Shown: piece by piece, positions 47,862-60,511 of the stretch | Layout of the letters: every line of letters starts with the position of its first letter | Numbering within the stretch: the stretch's first letter is position 1 | Assembly: GCA_040954595.2 (NCBI GenBank) | Contig: CM082580.2 | Span: forward strand, 11,222,001 to 11,286,000 | Reading direction: 5' to 3' | Source: Balanoglossus misakiensis | Taxonomy: Eukaryota > Hemichordata | Length of the DNA stretch: 64,000 nt | Notes under the pieces: model-generated | Told to the model about the DNA's origin: nothing | The model's database searches: none | Seen by the model: only the letters and a program-made list of their open reading frames with translations | Made by a program: the position numbers and the translations under genes

Positions 47862-49323
47862 TTTGGTTGGTTCGTCGAGACTACCGATCGCCCACTATCC
47901 CGAGGAAAGTGCACATTTTGGCGCCTGAAATCGGCAATCGAATTGTAAAAAATTTGAACTGGTTCCCTTTTTGTCTTAAAACAAGGTCACTGGGCATGCG
48001 CGGAGCTGGAGTTAGTGGAATTGTGGGATTGATTTGATTTTCTGAGCGGCGAAATGAGTCGAGTGGGACTTCTTAGCTACTGGTCGCGTGGGTTGCGTTT
48101 CGACAGCTCACTCTGCGTCACGAGACTATCCTTTCGCTTTTCCTTCGTACATCTTAAATTTAGATATTAATTGCCATTGCTGTAAACTGAGAATCATTTT
48201 CCGTTTGGACTTCGGAAAGACTGTTCAATTATCAAATGACGGCGGCTACTGTGCTACCCGTCTGCGACTACACCAACCCCATCCCCCTTCCTGTTCTCGT
48301 GGCCTTAGCTGCAATGATAGTAGCGAGTGCTGCTAGGTTGATGGTGTGTTCGCAGCCCTGCAATATACTGTCCCGTGCAGTGCGCTGCAGTTCAGTGCAG
48401 TCTCAGTACTTGTCATCTATCATCCGTAAAAACGCGCGTTGTTGGCGCTGTTCACCTAAACCCAAAAGAAAAGTGCTGACTCAGCATTTTTTTACAATAT
48501 TTTAGAACCCTTAACAGAAAAAGTAGGATGGGAACACCCTGTATTCTCACTATTATTTGTATTTAAAAATTATCGGTTTACAATATAAAACGATAAGGAA
48601 AATGACAACTTTATTCTTACTTTTTGAGTAGGCCCTAGTCCTCTACAGACAGACAGACGATCCTGATATATACATACAATACTTCCCTTGATCTGACACT
48701 TTTCATGATAACTGATAACACATCGGGAAAAAAAACAGTAATTTGAGATTTTGGCTGAATAGTTTGCATACCTGGAAACCAACGTAAAACACCAGAACCA
48801 TCCCTGGCCCCAGTTTAAATATTTGACCCTCGCATCGCCAGGGCAAGGGAGTTATCCATAAGCTCGCCACCAACGTTGAACTTTCGATGACCTTCATGGA
48901 AGCGAGATGATTAGCTTAGTGACAAATGGTGATTGCTGTCGCTGTGGTTGAGTTATTTATCATCGCGCTGACATTCGCCAGTGTCTACTTTCAAGTGATT
49001 GATGGCGCTTCTCGCAAATCGCTCAAACTTGACAGTAACGCTTCAGCATGTATCATATCCAACTCTGAACTTCTGACGGAAATGTTACGGAGATAAGACT
49101 GAGAACTCAACAAAACCACGGCTACTAGTGAAAAGGAGTAACCGAGAGAAAAAAAATAACCGAAATTGTGATTGTCAGTTGGTACGAGTCGCGTTACCTA
49201 GCTCTACCAGTGGTTCAGCTTTTGCTGGAAAGGGAAAGAAGAAATGCCATTATAAATGCAGCACGCGCACGCCACCCTTTGCACCAGTCCCTGTGATCAA
49301 GCCTGGGACATGTACTATCTGTG

Positions 49324-49358
49324 CAAACAAACAAACAAACAAACAAACAAACAAACAA
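49324..49358. repeat. (CAAA)n microsatellite
   Basis: About eight tandem CAAA units. Confidence 0.9.
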
Positions 49359-49483
49359 CCACCTGGCCAGTTCACTGACCGAGAAATGCAAACTAATTTT
49401 GTTCAAGTACGAGGACGCACTTTTCTCATCTCTCCTTTTCACACACGGTGCCTCTGGAATGCTGTGGTGGATGTAGCTTAGAG

Positions 49484-49485
49484 GG

Positions 49486-49543
<58 letters not shown>

Positions 49544-49560
49544 GGGAGGAGAGAGAGAGA
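49484..49560. repeat. (GA)n microsatellite
   Basis: Purine tract of GA dinucleotides with a few GGGA interruptions, about 77 bases. Confidence 0.95.
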
Positions 49561-51699
49561 GCAAAGTTTCTGACTGGCGAATCTTCTGCCACTGGTTTGT
49601 TTTCCGAAATGTAACACTTCGAAGCAGTATACATGTACCTGGAAACCGGGTACACCCGAGGACTCAGAAATCAGTCGCGACACATTCCAAACATTTATCT
49701 TCATCGAAGGACACATTTTTGCGTCAACCGTGAAAATACTCGCCACTTTATCTTCACGTGTCCCACCCGTCCAATCAACAAGCAAATTTAAACCCACTTG
49801 GATAATTGTTATCGCCGAGGGAAGTCTCCAGTCGGAATCCCACCATTCATTGATGTTGCCAAGTTTCAGGGACTCGGGGAAAATGTGTGTTGACTTGTCG
49901 CACCGAGATAAGACACTTCGTCCCAATTGGGCGCCTTTCACAAAATCTGAAATTTACACAGTATGTACCTTTTTGTCGTCGGGTAAAATGAGCGAACATC
50001 TCTCCCCCCCCCCCCGCCGGAAATTGTTTGTCCTGCGATAACGTAAGGGTGAATGGGTGAATTACAATTTGCCTTTTTCGACAGCATTCCAGTAGTCGGT
50101 CGGTGATATTTCGCCAGGGGATGACCGACGATAAATTATCGAGTTACAGGCGGTTTGCCGTTCCTCTGCGTGCCATGAAACTGGCTGGTACAGCGAGCAT
50201 AAAAATTCTCCACTCCACTCCACCACACACAAGCGACGCCACGGTTGCCCGGTGTAAAAGGCACCTTGATTGTTTCGGGTTGCGAAAATATATTTTATGA
50301 ATTCTCGTAATGTGCCGGTGGTTTTTTAAACAGTATTTCGGCCAATAATTCAGCAGAACCAACACCGTCGCGGAAGCATTCGGCCAGCTGTGCATGAAAT
50401 CTCACCTCGAATGCTGCTCCTTTGTTCTTGGTTTTACCGTACTGCGTAAATCTATCGTACTTGCCCCCTCGATATAGCTTTCCTCCATAAAACCCTCTAC
50501 GGTAGATCGAGATACCGAAAATTAGTGAAACTTTTAAGCGTCCAGAAATCGTAAATCACGACCGGGTCTTTTCGAGACTGGGTTGTGGTGCGCCAGATCC
50601 GCAAAGCATAAAACCCATGCACCGTGCAAATATAATTTGTGCACTCTGGCAGTTTTCGTGACCGATAGCAACGGTTACGAGAAAGTGTCAGGGTACGGCT
50701 TGAACTCTGTGCCGACTTGTGGTCCGATGTTTTTGTCAGCGACACATGCATCTCGTTCGAAATGAACCATCCTTTCTCGGAAAGAGAAGAGAATTCCGAA
50801 GCAAGTTTAATGACAGCGGGTCAAAATATTGATTGCCAAGTTATGCAGGGGAAAAATGTGAACGTTCATGTCGGGTATAAGAAAAACTCGTTCATATTAA
50901 ATTCAACACAAAGTTTTGCGCACCTATATCTAACACTAACGGAAAGACGACGGGTCCCCGTGACTGGCAACAGATCACTGTTTTGAAGCAGAAATCTTGA
51001 ACAAATCAGCCAATACACGCGCAATGTAAGAAGCTCACGCATTGGTATTATTTAAGCGAATATAAGCTAAATACATATCCAGAATCTGATATTGGTACAT
51101 TGCACACTGACAGCCAAAACCTACAGGTAAATGGAACTTTAAAATCGCATCATGATCCGGACTGAAAAGTTCCAAGTGAGCTCACAAGACAATATAAAAT
51201 CAGCTAAATTTATAAGATGTGCAAACAATATCAAATTACCCACTTATATTTCTAATCGGATTTAATAGACTGCCCATTTTATGAACGAGGTGACAATATT
51301 TCGGAAAATTCCTGAACACGGGGTCTTGGAGAATGCAGTGACTGGTACTTCGAATTCTGAGCCGCAGCTCAGCTGGATCACCGACAAATGGCGAATTGTG
51401 CCTCTAGTGTAGTAATGAGAGTATTGGAGGGTATTTAATGAAGAAATCAGGAATTTACGTAATGGCACTTGAGCAATAAACAAAATTGCTGTATCGACCG
51501 CCTTTATCAACTTGAATGTGTATTAACAACTGTGCAATTAACGAAATGGTCTTGTATTATTAGACAATTGTCAATAGTCAGCTGTATTGGGCCTCAGGTA
51601 AAGAAATTCCTCCGCCATAGAGGGCAAATCATGTCCTATTAAACTCAAATTGTTGTAGAGCTCAGTATAGATTGTGTTTGAATTTGATCGTAGTGTTAG

Positions 51700-51726
51700 A
51701 TGAGGAGAGAGAGAGAGAGAGAGAGG
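51700..51726. repeat. (GA)n tract
   Basis: Short GA dinucleotide run. Confidence 0.8.
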
Positions 51727-52296
51727 AGTTTGGCGAGCTCATTTTCTACAAAGGATTTATCGATGAACTGGGCTTTCTTCTGCCACATGCATCCACGACT
51801 GGTTCAAAATTCAAGCGACTACAATCCACAACTTAATGTTGAGACCCAATTTCGCAGAAAAAAGCCACCCTATTGTGACGTCATAACCCCCGATAAAACA
51901 CGCGAGGGCTTTGCCTCGTAAAAAGCTACGGATTTTGTTTTCGTTGCATTGTTGGCTAATGGGGCATGTTAACGAATTGTGTAGCAGTATATCTTAACAA
52001 CATGAACTTTGTACGAGTGGTGAACTAACTTAATTTACAATACAGCTTCATTTGCGCTCTACTTTTCTCATTAAAGATATCAATTTTTGACATCCTCGAA
52101 CGTAAAGTTTGGTCAGGATTCTACATGCGCATAACAAGCAATTAATGGTGGAATCTTGAAATACGCATCGACCACGTGTCTTCATGGTCGACCCTCTGTT
52201 GTATACAAAGAAATGTGAACGTCTAAACGCCGCGCCAAGGCGCCTCCTTGCAATTTCTAACCGACTAAATAAAACACAGTTGTTCGTGAAATGAGT

Positions 52297-52368
52297 CAAC
52301 TTCTGAGTCTGGCCGCTGGAAAACACGGGAGCCAACTTCTGAGTCTGGCCGCTGGAAAACACGGGAGC
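52297..52368. repeat. Perfect tandem duplication, 2 x 36 bp
   Basis: The 36-base unit beginning CAACTTCTGAGTCTGGCC and ending CACGGGAGC occurs twice back to back without a mismatch (52297–52332 and 52333–52368). Identity of the copies points to a very recent duplication or a polymorphic minisatellite. Confidence 0.9.
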
Positions 52369-55300
52369 TGCCAGACGATTTTATTTTCTACTGACCACTT
52401 AGCGTTTGAAAAAAGTCTACATAATAATAAACAGTGGGACCAGTCTTGCTAATTTCGACCAAACATAATGGTATTATGGGTCCCATCATGCACCCCGAAT
52501 CATAAAACACGAATTACTCTAATAACAACTAATATATAAATACAGCGGATATTTTCTGGCCTAGCGCGGTTAATTCTAAATTCATTTTCGTCCCACTGCT
52601 ATCCACGTTGATGTAAAGGCGTGCGTGCGTGAGTCTCGGTGTGTTAAGAAGACTTCTATAGCGTACGAGTAGTTTTATTTTTTGCTTATACATAATCGCC
52701 GCCTTTGACAGATGTTGATTTAGATTCAAAGGAATGTTATCGCGCCGCGGATTGGAAAATGATAGCTTTATCAAGTTTAGAACGTCGAGCGGATTAAACA
52801 AGGTCTCTGTCACTGTGTACAACTTTGTAAAAAAAAAACGCACCAGTCTTTTATCCATGCCAAACTTAAATTTGTTATTTAAATGCGTCCTATCAAACAG
52901 GACGATTCCTCTGAAGTTTTGACGCTTTTTAACCGGGCTTACATGTACGATCAGTCAGAACACCGTTTCTGAATAATCAAGAAATTCAGGCCTTGCCCGC
53001 GGTAACCACCGTCCTGCGAAATAAAAGCATTGGAAATATTTACACACACTAGAAACAAAGATCGCCCATTGCATGTTGAATGGCCCAAAACGGAAACGTT
53101 GAACTTTCAGACAGAAGGCACAGAGAAGGAAAAAAAAACGACGGATGGATTGTGTACTGTGAGCTTCGCCTCGGGCGCTTTCCATCTGACACCGAGCTCG
53201 TTTCTTGCCCGGCGTTCCTCCCACATCGGGTAGAGTGCACCAACACTACAAAGGACAGATTGGGGCCACCTTTCATGGGCCACTTAATTAATAGACGAAA
53301 TGCAAGTATACACTTCCAAACAGAAAAAGAAAACCTCGTCTATGCACCCTCTCCATGTTTTTTTTTCAAGACGTGCTCTAGCACCTGGTCGGCGAAACTA
53401 CACTTCTGCGAAGATCGTGTTGCAGTTTTGTAGCTCGGAGCAAAATAATGTCGTGCTTTTAAGTCATCCGGTTCTGGAGACGAGTAGACAAATAATATTT
53501 TGGGGTAATTAATTTTTTTCACTGGTTCAGTGGACAGTTGAATTAAATCCCTCAAATAAAATGTAAAAAGGCAAACGTTAGCCACCAACACTTCTATACT
53601 TCTGTTTTTTTTTCCGAAGGGGAATATAGTCTTTTAAGACAAAACCAAACATAACCACATCCTAGGTGCATAGCTATTACGATTCGAAGACCTGCCGTTA
53701 TTTTAATTGGACTATATGCTACCACCCCTGTGACTGAGAAGTAATGGTAGAGACCACGACGAATATAAGCACCTTTGTACTCCTTTTTAGACTCTAACTA
53801 AATAGATTTTTTTTCTTTGATGCGAGCGGTCGGAATAAAGTGAATAGCTGTGCGGATGCGACCATACGTTTTGTTAATGGCCACCCCTCTCATGCGTATT
53901 CACATCTCAGAAACACATCCGCGCGACCTCTGACCTGATCACCATTTCCCCTCCACACAGGCAAATTTTGTACAAAACCAGCAGAACAATAACATGACGG
54001 CGGCATGCATATTACGAAGTGTCGGACGCATTATGCAATGTACGGTCTCTCTCTCTCTCTCTCATATATTCCCCCTTGTGCCGTGCTGCCCTGGGAAAGT
54101 GTTGCCCACAACGTTGGACGAATGAAAGCGTTTACTTTTACCAGTGGACGGAACCTGGGCAAAACGCTTCTGCGTATAAAGCCACGCGTGTAGTGTCCCT
54201 GCTACCGGAGAGATGTCGCACACACATTGCCAGGGAAACGTAACTGCAATTGTTTCTGTTCACGAGCCCTATATCCCAATTTTTATATGTTATTTCTTAG
54301 GCATTGAGAATGCGACAATGTACACAGTGCATTTGAACCTTTCCAAACATATCTAATATTGCTAAAGTGTTGAGGCAACCACACAGTGCCTAAAAACACC
54401 AAGACTTCATTACAACCGGGTCTTCCAACCCATATGAACGCAAATCTATGGAACTGTGGTTGTTAATTGGTCACTGAGAATTTTGGCAAACCAAACTCCA
54501 TCATCTACAGATTTCCAACCTTTTTGAAATTTCCACACCGTGACCAAGAATGCCAATGTGGGTTTTCTTGATTTAAGAAACGACGTGAACGGTGACCGGG
54601 GTTGAATGCGCAACTGAGAAGCGCGTTTCAAAACGAAGGGGGTTTCTTCGGTGTGTATTGCACAGCCCCGCGAGCACTGCTCTTCAATTTTGCCAAATTT
54701 GGAGTACGTGTAGAATGGATAAACACAATCTGATTTTTCGTTGGGCAGAACAAAACGCAGCACAGGAGTAGGGATTGGAGGAGGGGAGAAGAGATGGCCG
54801 CGTTTGCACTGCACTGCCTGCTTTCCATGAATAGTCAAAATGGCGCAGCGGTGACAATAAATCTACACCAACGCTAATGTCACTTGTCTCCACCCTCCGC
54901 CATTTCATCTATTTATTTAGGCAGTGCATCGTTCTTTGTCTCCTCTTTGGGTGTTTAGATTGACGATCTTTAACTGTCGCTGATGAAGGAATTATACCGG
55001 CGACCCATAAACCACTATAGTCTTCTATCTCGAAACGCAGTCGACGGCGCCCAACGCACATACCACGCTCGACACGGCTGCAGCAGTGTGTGCTGTTACA
55101 AGCGCTGCCGCGGCGTCGAATGCGGTCTGTGCCACACCATGTATCCACGCCCAGGATTGCTGTTTGTTAAATTCTTACATTAAAAGTCTGTGAAGTGACA
55201 TTTACTGTACAGAGCAATACGCTCGATTTGAAGCTCTTATCGTTTTCTTGTCCCTCGTTCGAACTTCACCGAGCACGCGGTTGCGGTTGTAATGCCTGTG

Positions 55301-55594
55301 TCCTTTCGAGATCATCCCCAAGCACCTGTTAGTTTAAAATTCTTGGTGGTCCTTCCAAACAAGGCATTTTTGACGTTGTCATGGCAATGCATACCGTGCT
55401 CAAAATCCACAATGAATAAACTTGAACGTAAATTATCACATCTTGTTATTTAATTAATACAGGCCCACATAGGCCAATATCAAGTGTACCAACAATATAT
55501 GATGAACACTGACTAAAAATTATCAGAACAAAGGAAGAAACAAATCAGAATTCATAAATGTTCAATTCAAACTACTATCAAATTTAAGAATGTC

Positions 55595-55648
55595 CTACAT
55601 ACATACATACATACATACATACATACATACATACATACATACATACAT
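55595..55648. repeat. (CATA)n microsatellite
   Basis: About 13 tandem CATA/ACAT units, followed at 55,680–55,720 by a degenerate ACGC/ACGT/ACAC-rich stretch. Confidence 0.95.
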
Positions 55649-57028
55649 CACGTCACACGCAGCTACGCATCCGTGCATACACGCACGCACGCACGCGCGA
55701 ACGTACGTACACACGCAAGCACCGCCGTATGGAAATCGGAGTTATGATAAGTATAAACTGACATTGATGCCCATGAAGTGAGAGATGATGACGTTAAGTA
55801 AGGGCAGTCACGCGCTGAAGCGAGTGCATATTACAGAGAACAGACTGCTTTGCACGTATGAGAATGGATATTGGTGCGCAAAAGATCAAAGCAGAGGGGT
55901 TGGGGCGGAGGGGGGTCGGGAATATGGGTGCGTCACCCAGAAACTGAGCAAACCACTACGAATCACCATGCACGTGCAAGAGCGTTTTTGGGAATGACAG
56001 GCACATCATTGCCATGTTTGTACACAACGCCAGCGCAAGAGTCGTGGCAACAGTCAAATCAGACTTGTATTTTCGTTGGATCACCCGCGAGGGAATCAAA
56101 TGTGGAGTTTTCACTGTGCTTTTGCAACGCCGATGATCGCTAGATTGTTTCCATTTTCCCATGTGGAAGTCCAGCGAAAGTTTATGGGTAAACACGATTC
56201 GTACCTTTATCCGAATATTCTTATCCTTTTATAGTCAATGTTGGTATTAATATTCATCCCGCGGTGTCTCCGACTTCGCCTTCATATCTTGAAGTGCATG
56301 TTAAATGTACATGTACAAGTACACCACCGCTCAAAACATAAGCCAAGTTGTCCTTACGGTCTCCTCAATCGAGACACACGCCGGACAGAATTCAAGCAGA
56401 CAGCGAGACTTGATCTACACCACAGCAATCATTGGTTTTTTCCGGGAGAGCACCAGCGGGGATAAAAGTTAAAAACACCCGGTACATTGTGCTGCCGAAC
56501 GTTATCAACGATGCTATTCAGACTGGGTGTCTCGAAATGGTACGAACGGGGCTACCAGTAAACAACAATACACCAGAAAAGAAATGGCCTCAAGCAAGCC
56601 GTTACCGTGCTTTACTGAAAACACATTCGCCGGAAAACGAATGCACCAAGGCAACGGTGCTGGCAAAGAGGGTCGCCATGATGCCAGCAGTGGTTTCAGG
56701 CCATGTTGATGTCGCCTTTTGACGTGATTTGTATGCGCAAATTGTTTTCCCCTATTACACTCAAAGAAACATCTTCACTCCGTCCTGTTTGTAGTATTTA
56801 TTCAATTATTACTTGCAGTTTTTTTATTTGTTTGATTGGTTGTTTGTTGCCCTTGTTGTTTTCTCTCAACGTTTGATTTGGATAAGTGACACTGAAAATG
56901 TGATTAAGACAAAATAATGTGCATACCAGGCGAAGTTATATAGAACACTGCTACAGGCGGTTGGGAAGTTTGTCTTCGTTAGAACATCTTAACTAGTCTC
57001 ATTTCCACTCCCCTCTGTCTGCTTAGAA

Positions 57029-57121
57029 CCTATATATCTCTCTCTGTCTTTCCCTCTCTGTGTCTGTCTGTCTCTCTCTGTCTTTCTCTCTTTCTCTCTC
57101 TGTCTCTTTCTCTCTCTCTCT
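57029..57121. repeat. Pyrimidine-rich (TC/TCTG)n tract
   Basis: Mixed TC, TCTG and TTTC repeats over about 90 bases. Confidence 0.9.
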
Positions 57122-58035
57122 TCTTAACAATACAGCTCATTTTTGTGATTCGCCGTGACCGATGTTGATATAAGGTACTTACTACATAACCGCGGCGCTT
57201 GCTATCAGAACAACGTCTTTGCCTTGTTGGCCAGTAACGTTACGTAACATTCTAATCTTATGGTGGAAAATATACAATAAAAAAAATGAACCCCGTACTA
57301 GAATGCTTACCAAATATGCAATATAACTGGCGAAGAATGCATTTTCACCACATTGAATAAATATATAATAGTTTCTTTTATATTAGCGTATTCCATTTTC
57401 TTTGACGTGTAAATGTTTTAATGTTATTATTGGCGACGCTATTACGTAACTCTTTCATGGTGCACGTGATATTATCGGATCGTACTTATTCTCCATCACA
57501 TTTAAGAAATGGTAACTGAGATGCGGGCAAATTTTCCAAATTCACTGGCTGGATTTATCTGTTTCAAGTTGTTTCAAATGAATTAAAAAATGCAGTATAA
57601 AACTAAATAAAATGCAAATGTCAAAAAAATATTATTGTTACAATATTAAGAGCCAAATAACTTCTACATGAATTTCGTCAAATGTCTTTGATTCAAAGAA
57701 TTTGATTGATTTTTATTAGCCTGGGTTGAACTTTACAAAATGGGTGAATCTTTCGTTTAAGATAATTCAGGGTAGCGATGACCAAGTATTCAACTGGTCA
57801 AATGTTAAAACTGGCCATGTATAAAATCCAAAGTGACCGTGTTATTGTGGGTAATAATGACTTTGTCTGTATGGGTGTTTTGGGATATTTTTTTCAAGCG
57901 ACGGCCGACCTTTATCACGTGCGTATTCAACCTAATACCACGTCTGCATTTGAAATCTCAGTCCAGTGTTTCATTCTAATCTCAATATTTTCCAATAAAA
58001 TATCGGTCTTTTGCACTACCGACATTTTGAATCCC

Positions 58036-58161
58036 CGGCAAAGATGGCGGACGCCGAGGGAAAAAGAGGACGTAATCCGAAACACGGAAAGCGGTGCCAA
58101 TGCCAGCTCACCGATATACATGCATAGTTTTTATTGTGCCATCTCTCGCTTGCTGGAAAAC
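58036..58161. promoter_or_regulatory. Divergent pair of YY1-like elements in a CpG-rich patch
   Basis: AAAGATGGCGGACGCC at about 58041 (plus strand) and GCCATCTTGAAT at about 58149 (minus-strand ATTCAAGATGGC) fit the YY1 core in opposite orientations, about 110 bases apart. Such elements are typical of TATA-less promoters. The plus-strand copy overlaps an ATG opening a 27-residue frame. It is a candidate promoter for a SKIDA1 5' exon, 2.3 kb upstream of the SKIDA1 acceptor. Motif matching only; no transcript evidence. Confidence 0.3.
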
Positions 58162-60511
58162 GGCAGCCATCTTGAATCTGTGCGTAGCCGCCGATAACCT
58201 TGCCGCGTTTTATTAACACATTCCCCCGTCTTGTTTCCCCAGTGCGTTTGACCTGCGCAATCAAGAGCTTTGAGTCAGTGCAGCCAAACAACAACCCAGA
58301 ACCACATTCACTGAATGCCCGTAATCTGTCTCTTTTATTTCAACTTCAAACGATCTTGCGAGTTGACGTTCGTTCTCGGGTTTGTTGATCATACACGTCG
58401 ACTCGGCCGAGAGTGCCCGAGCCGACCAATCCAGCCCAACACACACACACCTTCTCAACCTCCATATCAGTCCAGTTGTGGACAAGAACTCCGCGTTTTC
58501 TTAATCATCAACAATCATGGCAACTGTTGTCGGAAGCCTGTAACCACCGACTCTCAGACAGGTCAACACCGCAATACTACTATACCGTCGCTGAATCATA
58601 GCCGGCGAAATTTGTTGTGTTTCGACTAGCCAATGCTACGCTGACGTTCAGCGCCTCTGTAAGTGGTACCGTGGTCTGTGCTTGATCTTTTCACGGGTGC
58701 CAGTTCTCAAAAAGATTTCAATTGTTGGATTAAAATCCATTGAATTGCAAAGTGGAGACTGCTTCTTTCCTCCATTTCCGTCACACTACTTATTCTTCCT
58801 CTGCAACCGCGGTTCAATTTCTGATGCAAAATTAATTCGCTAAACGTAAAAAAAAAACTAAACTAAACAGTAAGCCGGTAACACAAAACGTAGATTGACA
58901 TTTCAAAATTCTCAATCCTTGCTGAGAAACTAGCATCTGAAGATCTATTTTCCTTCTTTCACCGACGCCAGATAAACTTGCTTTATTTATCATTAGAAAA
59001 ATAAGTTTCGTAGCACCCGGGTTCATGGCGATAAAGAATAAAATGGCAAAAATCACACCCGAAGGGTAATATCATAAAATTATTCATTTATTTATTTATT
59101 TCACCTGATTCGCAGAGTTTCTGTAGATCATAAACTGCTTACGTATGTGTGTGAAATTTGTGGCGTTTTTTTTGCTGTTTGTGTCCTGCAAATCCTGGCC
59201 AGCTTGGTAGTTCACTGACAGGGCGAGCGACGTCCAGCGTGTAACGACTGCACCGGCCAGCAGCAAGCTAGCACACTGCGCATCCGCCGGTAACGCTAGG
59301 TCTTTCTAATTAAGTGTACTTTGTTGAACGACTGCTAAGAACTAGCTTTAAAAGCAGCCGCGGCGCTGAAATAAGATACTGACATGAAAGAAGAACTCTA
59401 ATTTAGCCCGGAGAGAGAAAATGAGAAAATATTGGGAAGATCAGCACTGTGCTGATGTACTTGTGACCGTGTAGTAGCCGAACTTGCGTTGCCCCCTGTT
59501 CTATCTGAATAGCTCCAGTCCATGCACTTGGAATTACGCAACCCATGCGATTAATTGATCTTGTTTATATCTTGGCGACATTGAGAAAGCGCAGTTATAT
59601 TACGTTTTCTTATGCCCACAATCTTTTGAATCGTAAACGTCAGCCCCCATGAAACTGCCTAATTAATGAAGCTTCCTAGGCGCGCGAAAATTTTCGACCA
59701 ATCAGCGCTCAGCTATGAAGTATAATTTTTTTTCCCTTTTATTCCCCTCCCACCGCAGTTTGTTACCTGGTTCATTTGAAAAGTGGGGGTAGATGAGAGC
59801 ACACCTAATCCAACTAACCCTCACAGAGCGTGTCCCTGTGCCCCCCCCCCTCTTTACGCCGAAGATCGATGTCGACGAGGTCAATGTGTAGATCGTTGAT
59901 GGCCGTGTGACATACACACTGGCGACCAAACAGACCAGTGCCGTGTGGACACGCGTTTTGTACAGATATAGCGTTCCGTTGGACGTGAACCGGCATACAA
60001 TGACGAGCGTTTCGCCGCGGCTACACTAGCAACGGTTCGTTTGACATCGATTTCAGATATCCACTACTTCGAGTTTCATTTAAATAACTCGTGCTGGAGC
60101 TCGTCCTTTTAAGTCGGTCTCGCCGCGGTCAAACGATCCAACTTCGAATTGATCGCCGGGGTCGAATTCGCTGTCTGCACACTAGCTAAGACGAGCATCT
60201 CTTCGCTGGTGTCTGGCCGCCCATTACTATAAAAAAAACTAAATTTATGTTGAAGCATCCTTTTTTTAGATTTTTAGAAGTAATTTTGAGATGACCGTGA
60301 GGAATCCATGCAGCAAACACTTCATGAAAATATTGAGTGGTGCAAATTATTCAAAGTTGTCTATAGAAAACATTTTAATGCATTTAATACTTTGGAAATT
60401 CCAACAACTAATTTCAATTAATTTCTTTTTCACTTCACAGGGGTTTCCCACCCGACCATCTTTAATTCAGATGGGCGAGGGGTTGTATTTCTCCACTTGT
60501 TCATCCGGAGA

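Larger units (their letters stand above)
47862..60440. other. 12.6 kb gap between MLLT10 and SKIDA1
   Basis: No convincing protein gene. It should hold the two divergent promoters and the SKIDA1 5' UTR exon(s), since the SKIDA1 coding exon starts at an acceptor. GC-richer, CpG-containing patches lie around 54,950–55,130, 58,020–58,200, 59,220–59,300 and 60,000–60,180. Simple repeats are frequent and are listed separately. Short frames such as 48236–48505 and 57778–58197 have no recognisable motifs. Confidence 0.55.

Noticed and set aside
57778-58197. 139-codon frame on the plus strand upstream of SKIDA1
   Set aside because: AT-rich, no domain or signal, and it runs through a promoter-like CpG patch; probably chance.
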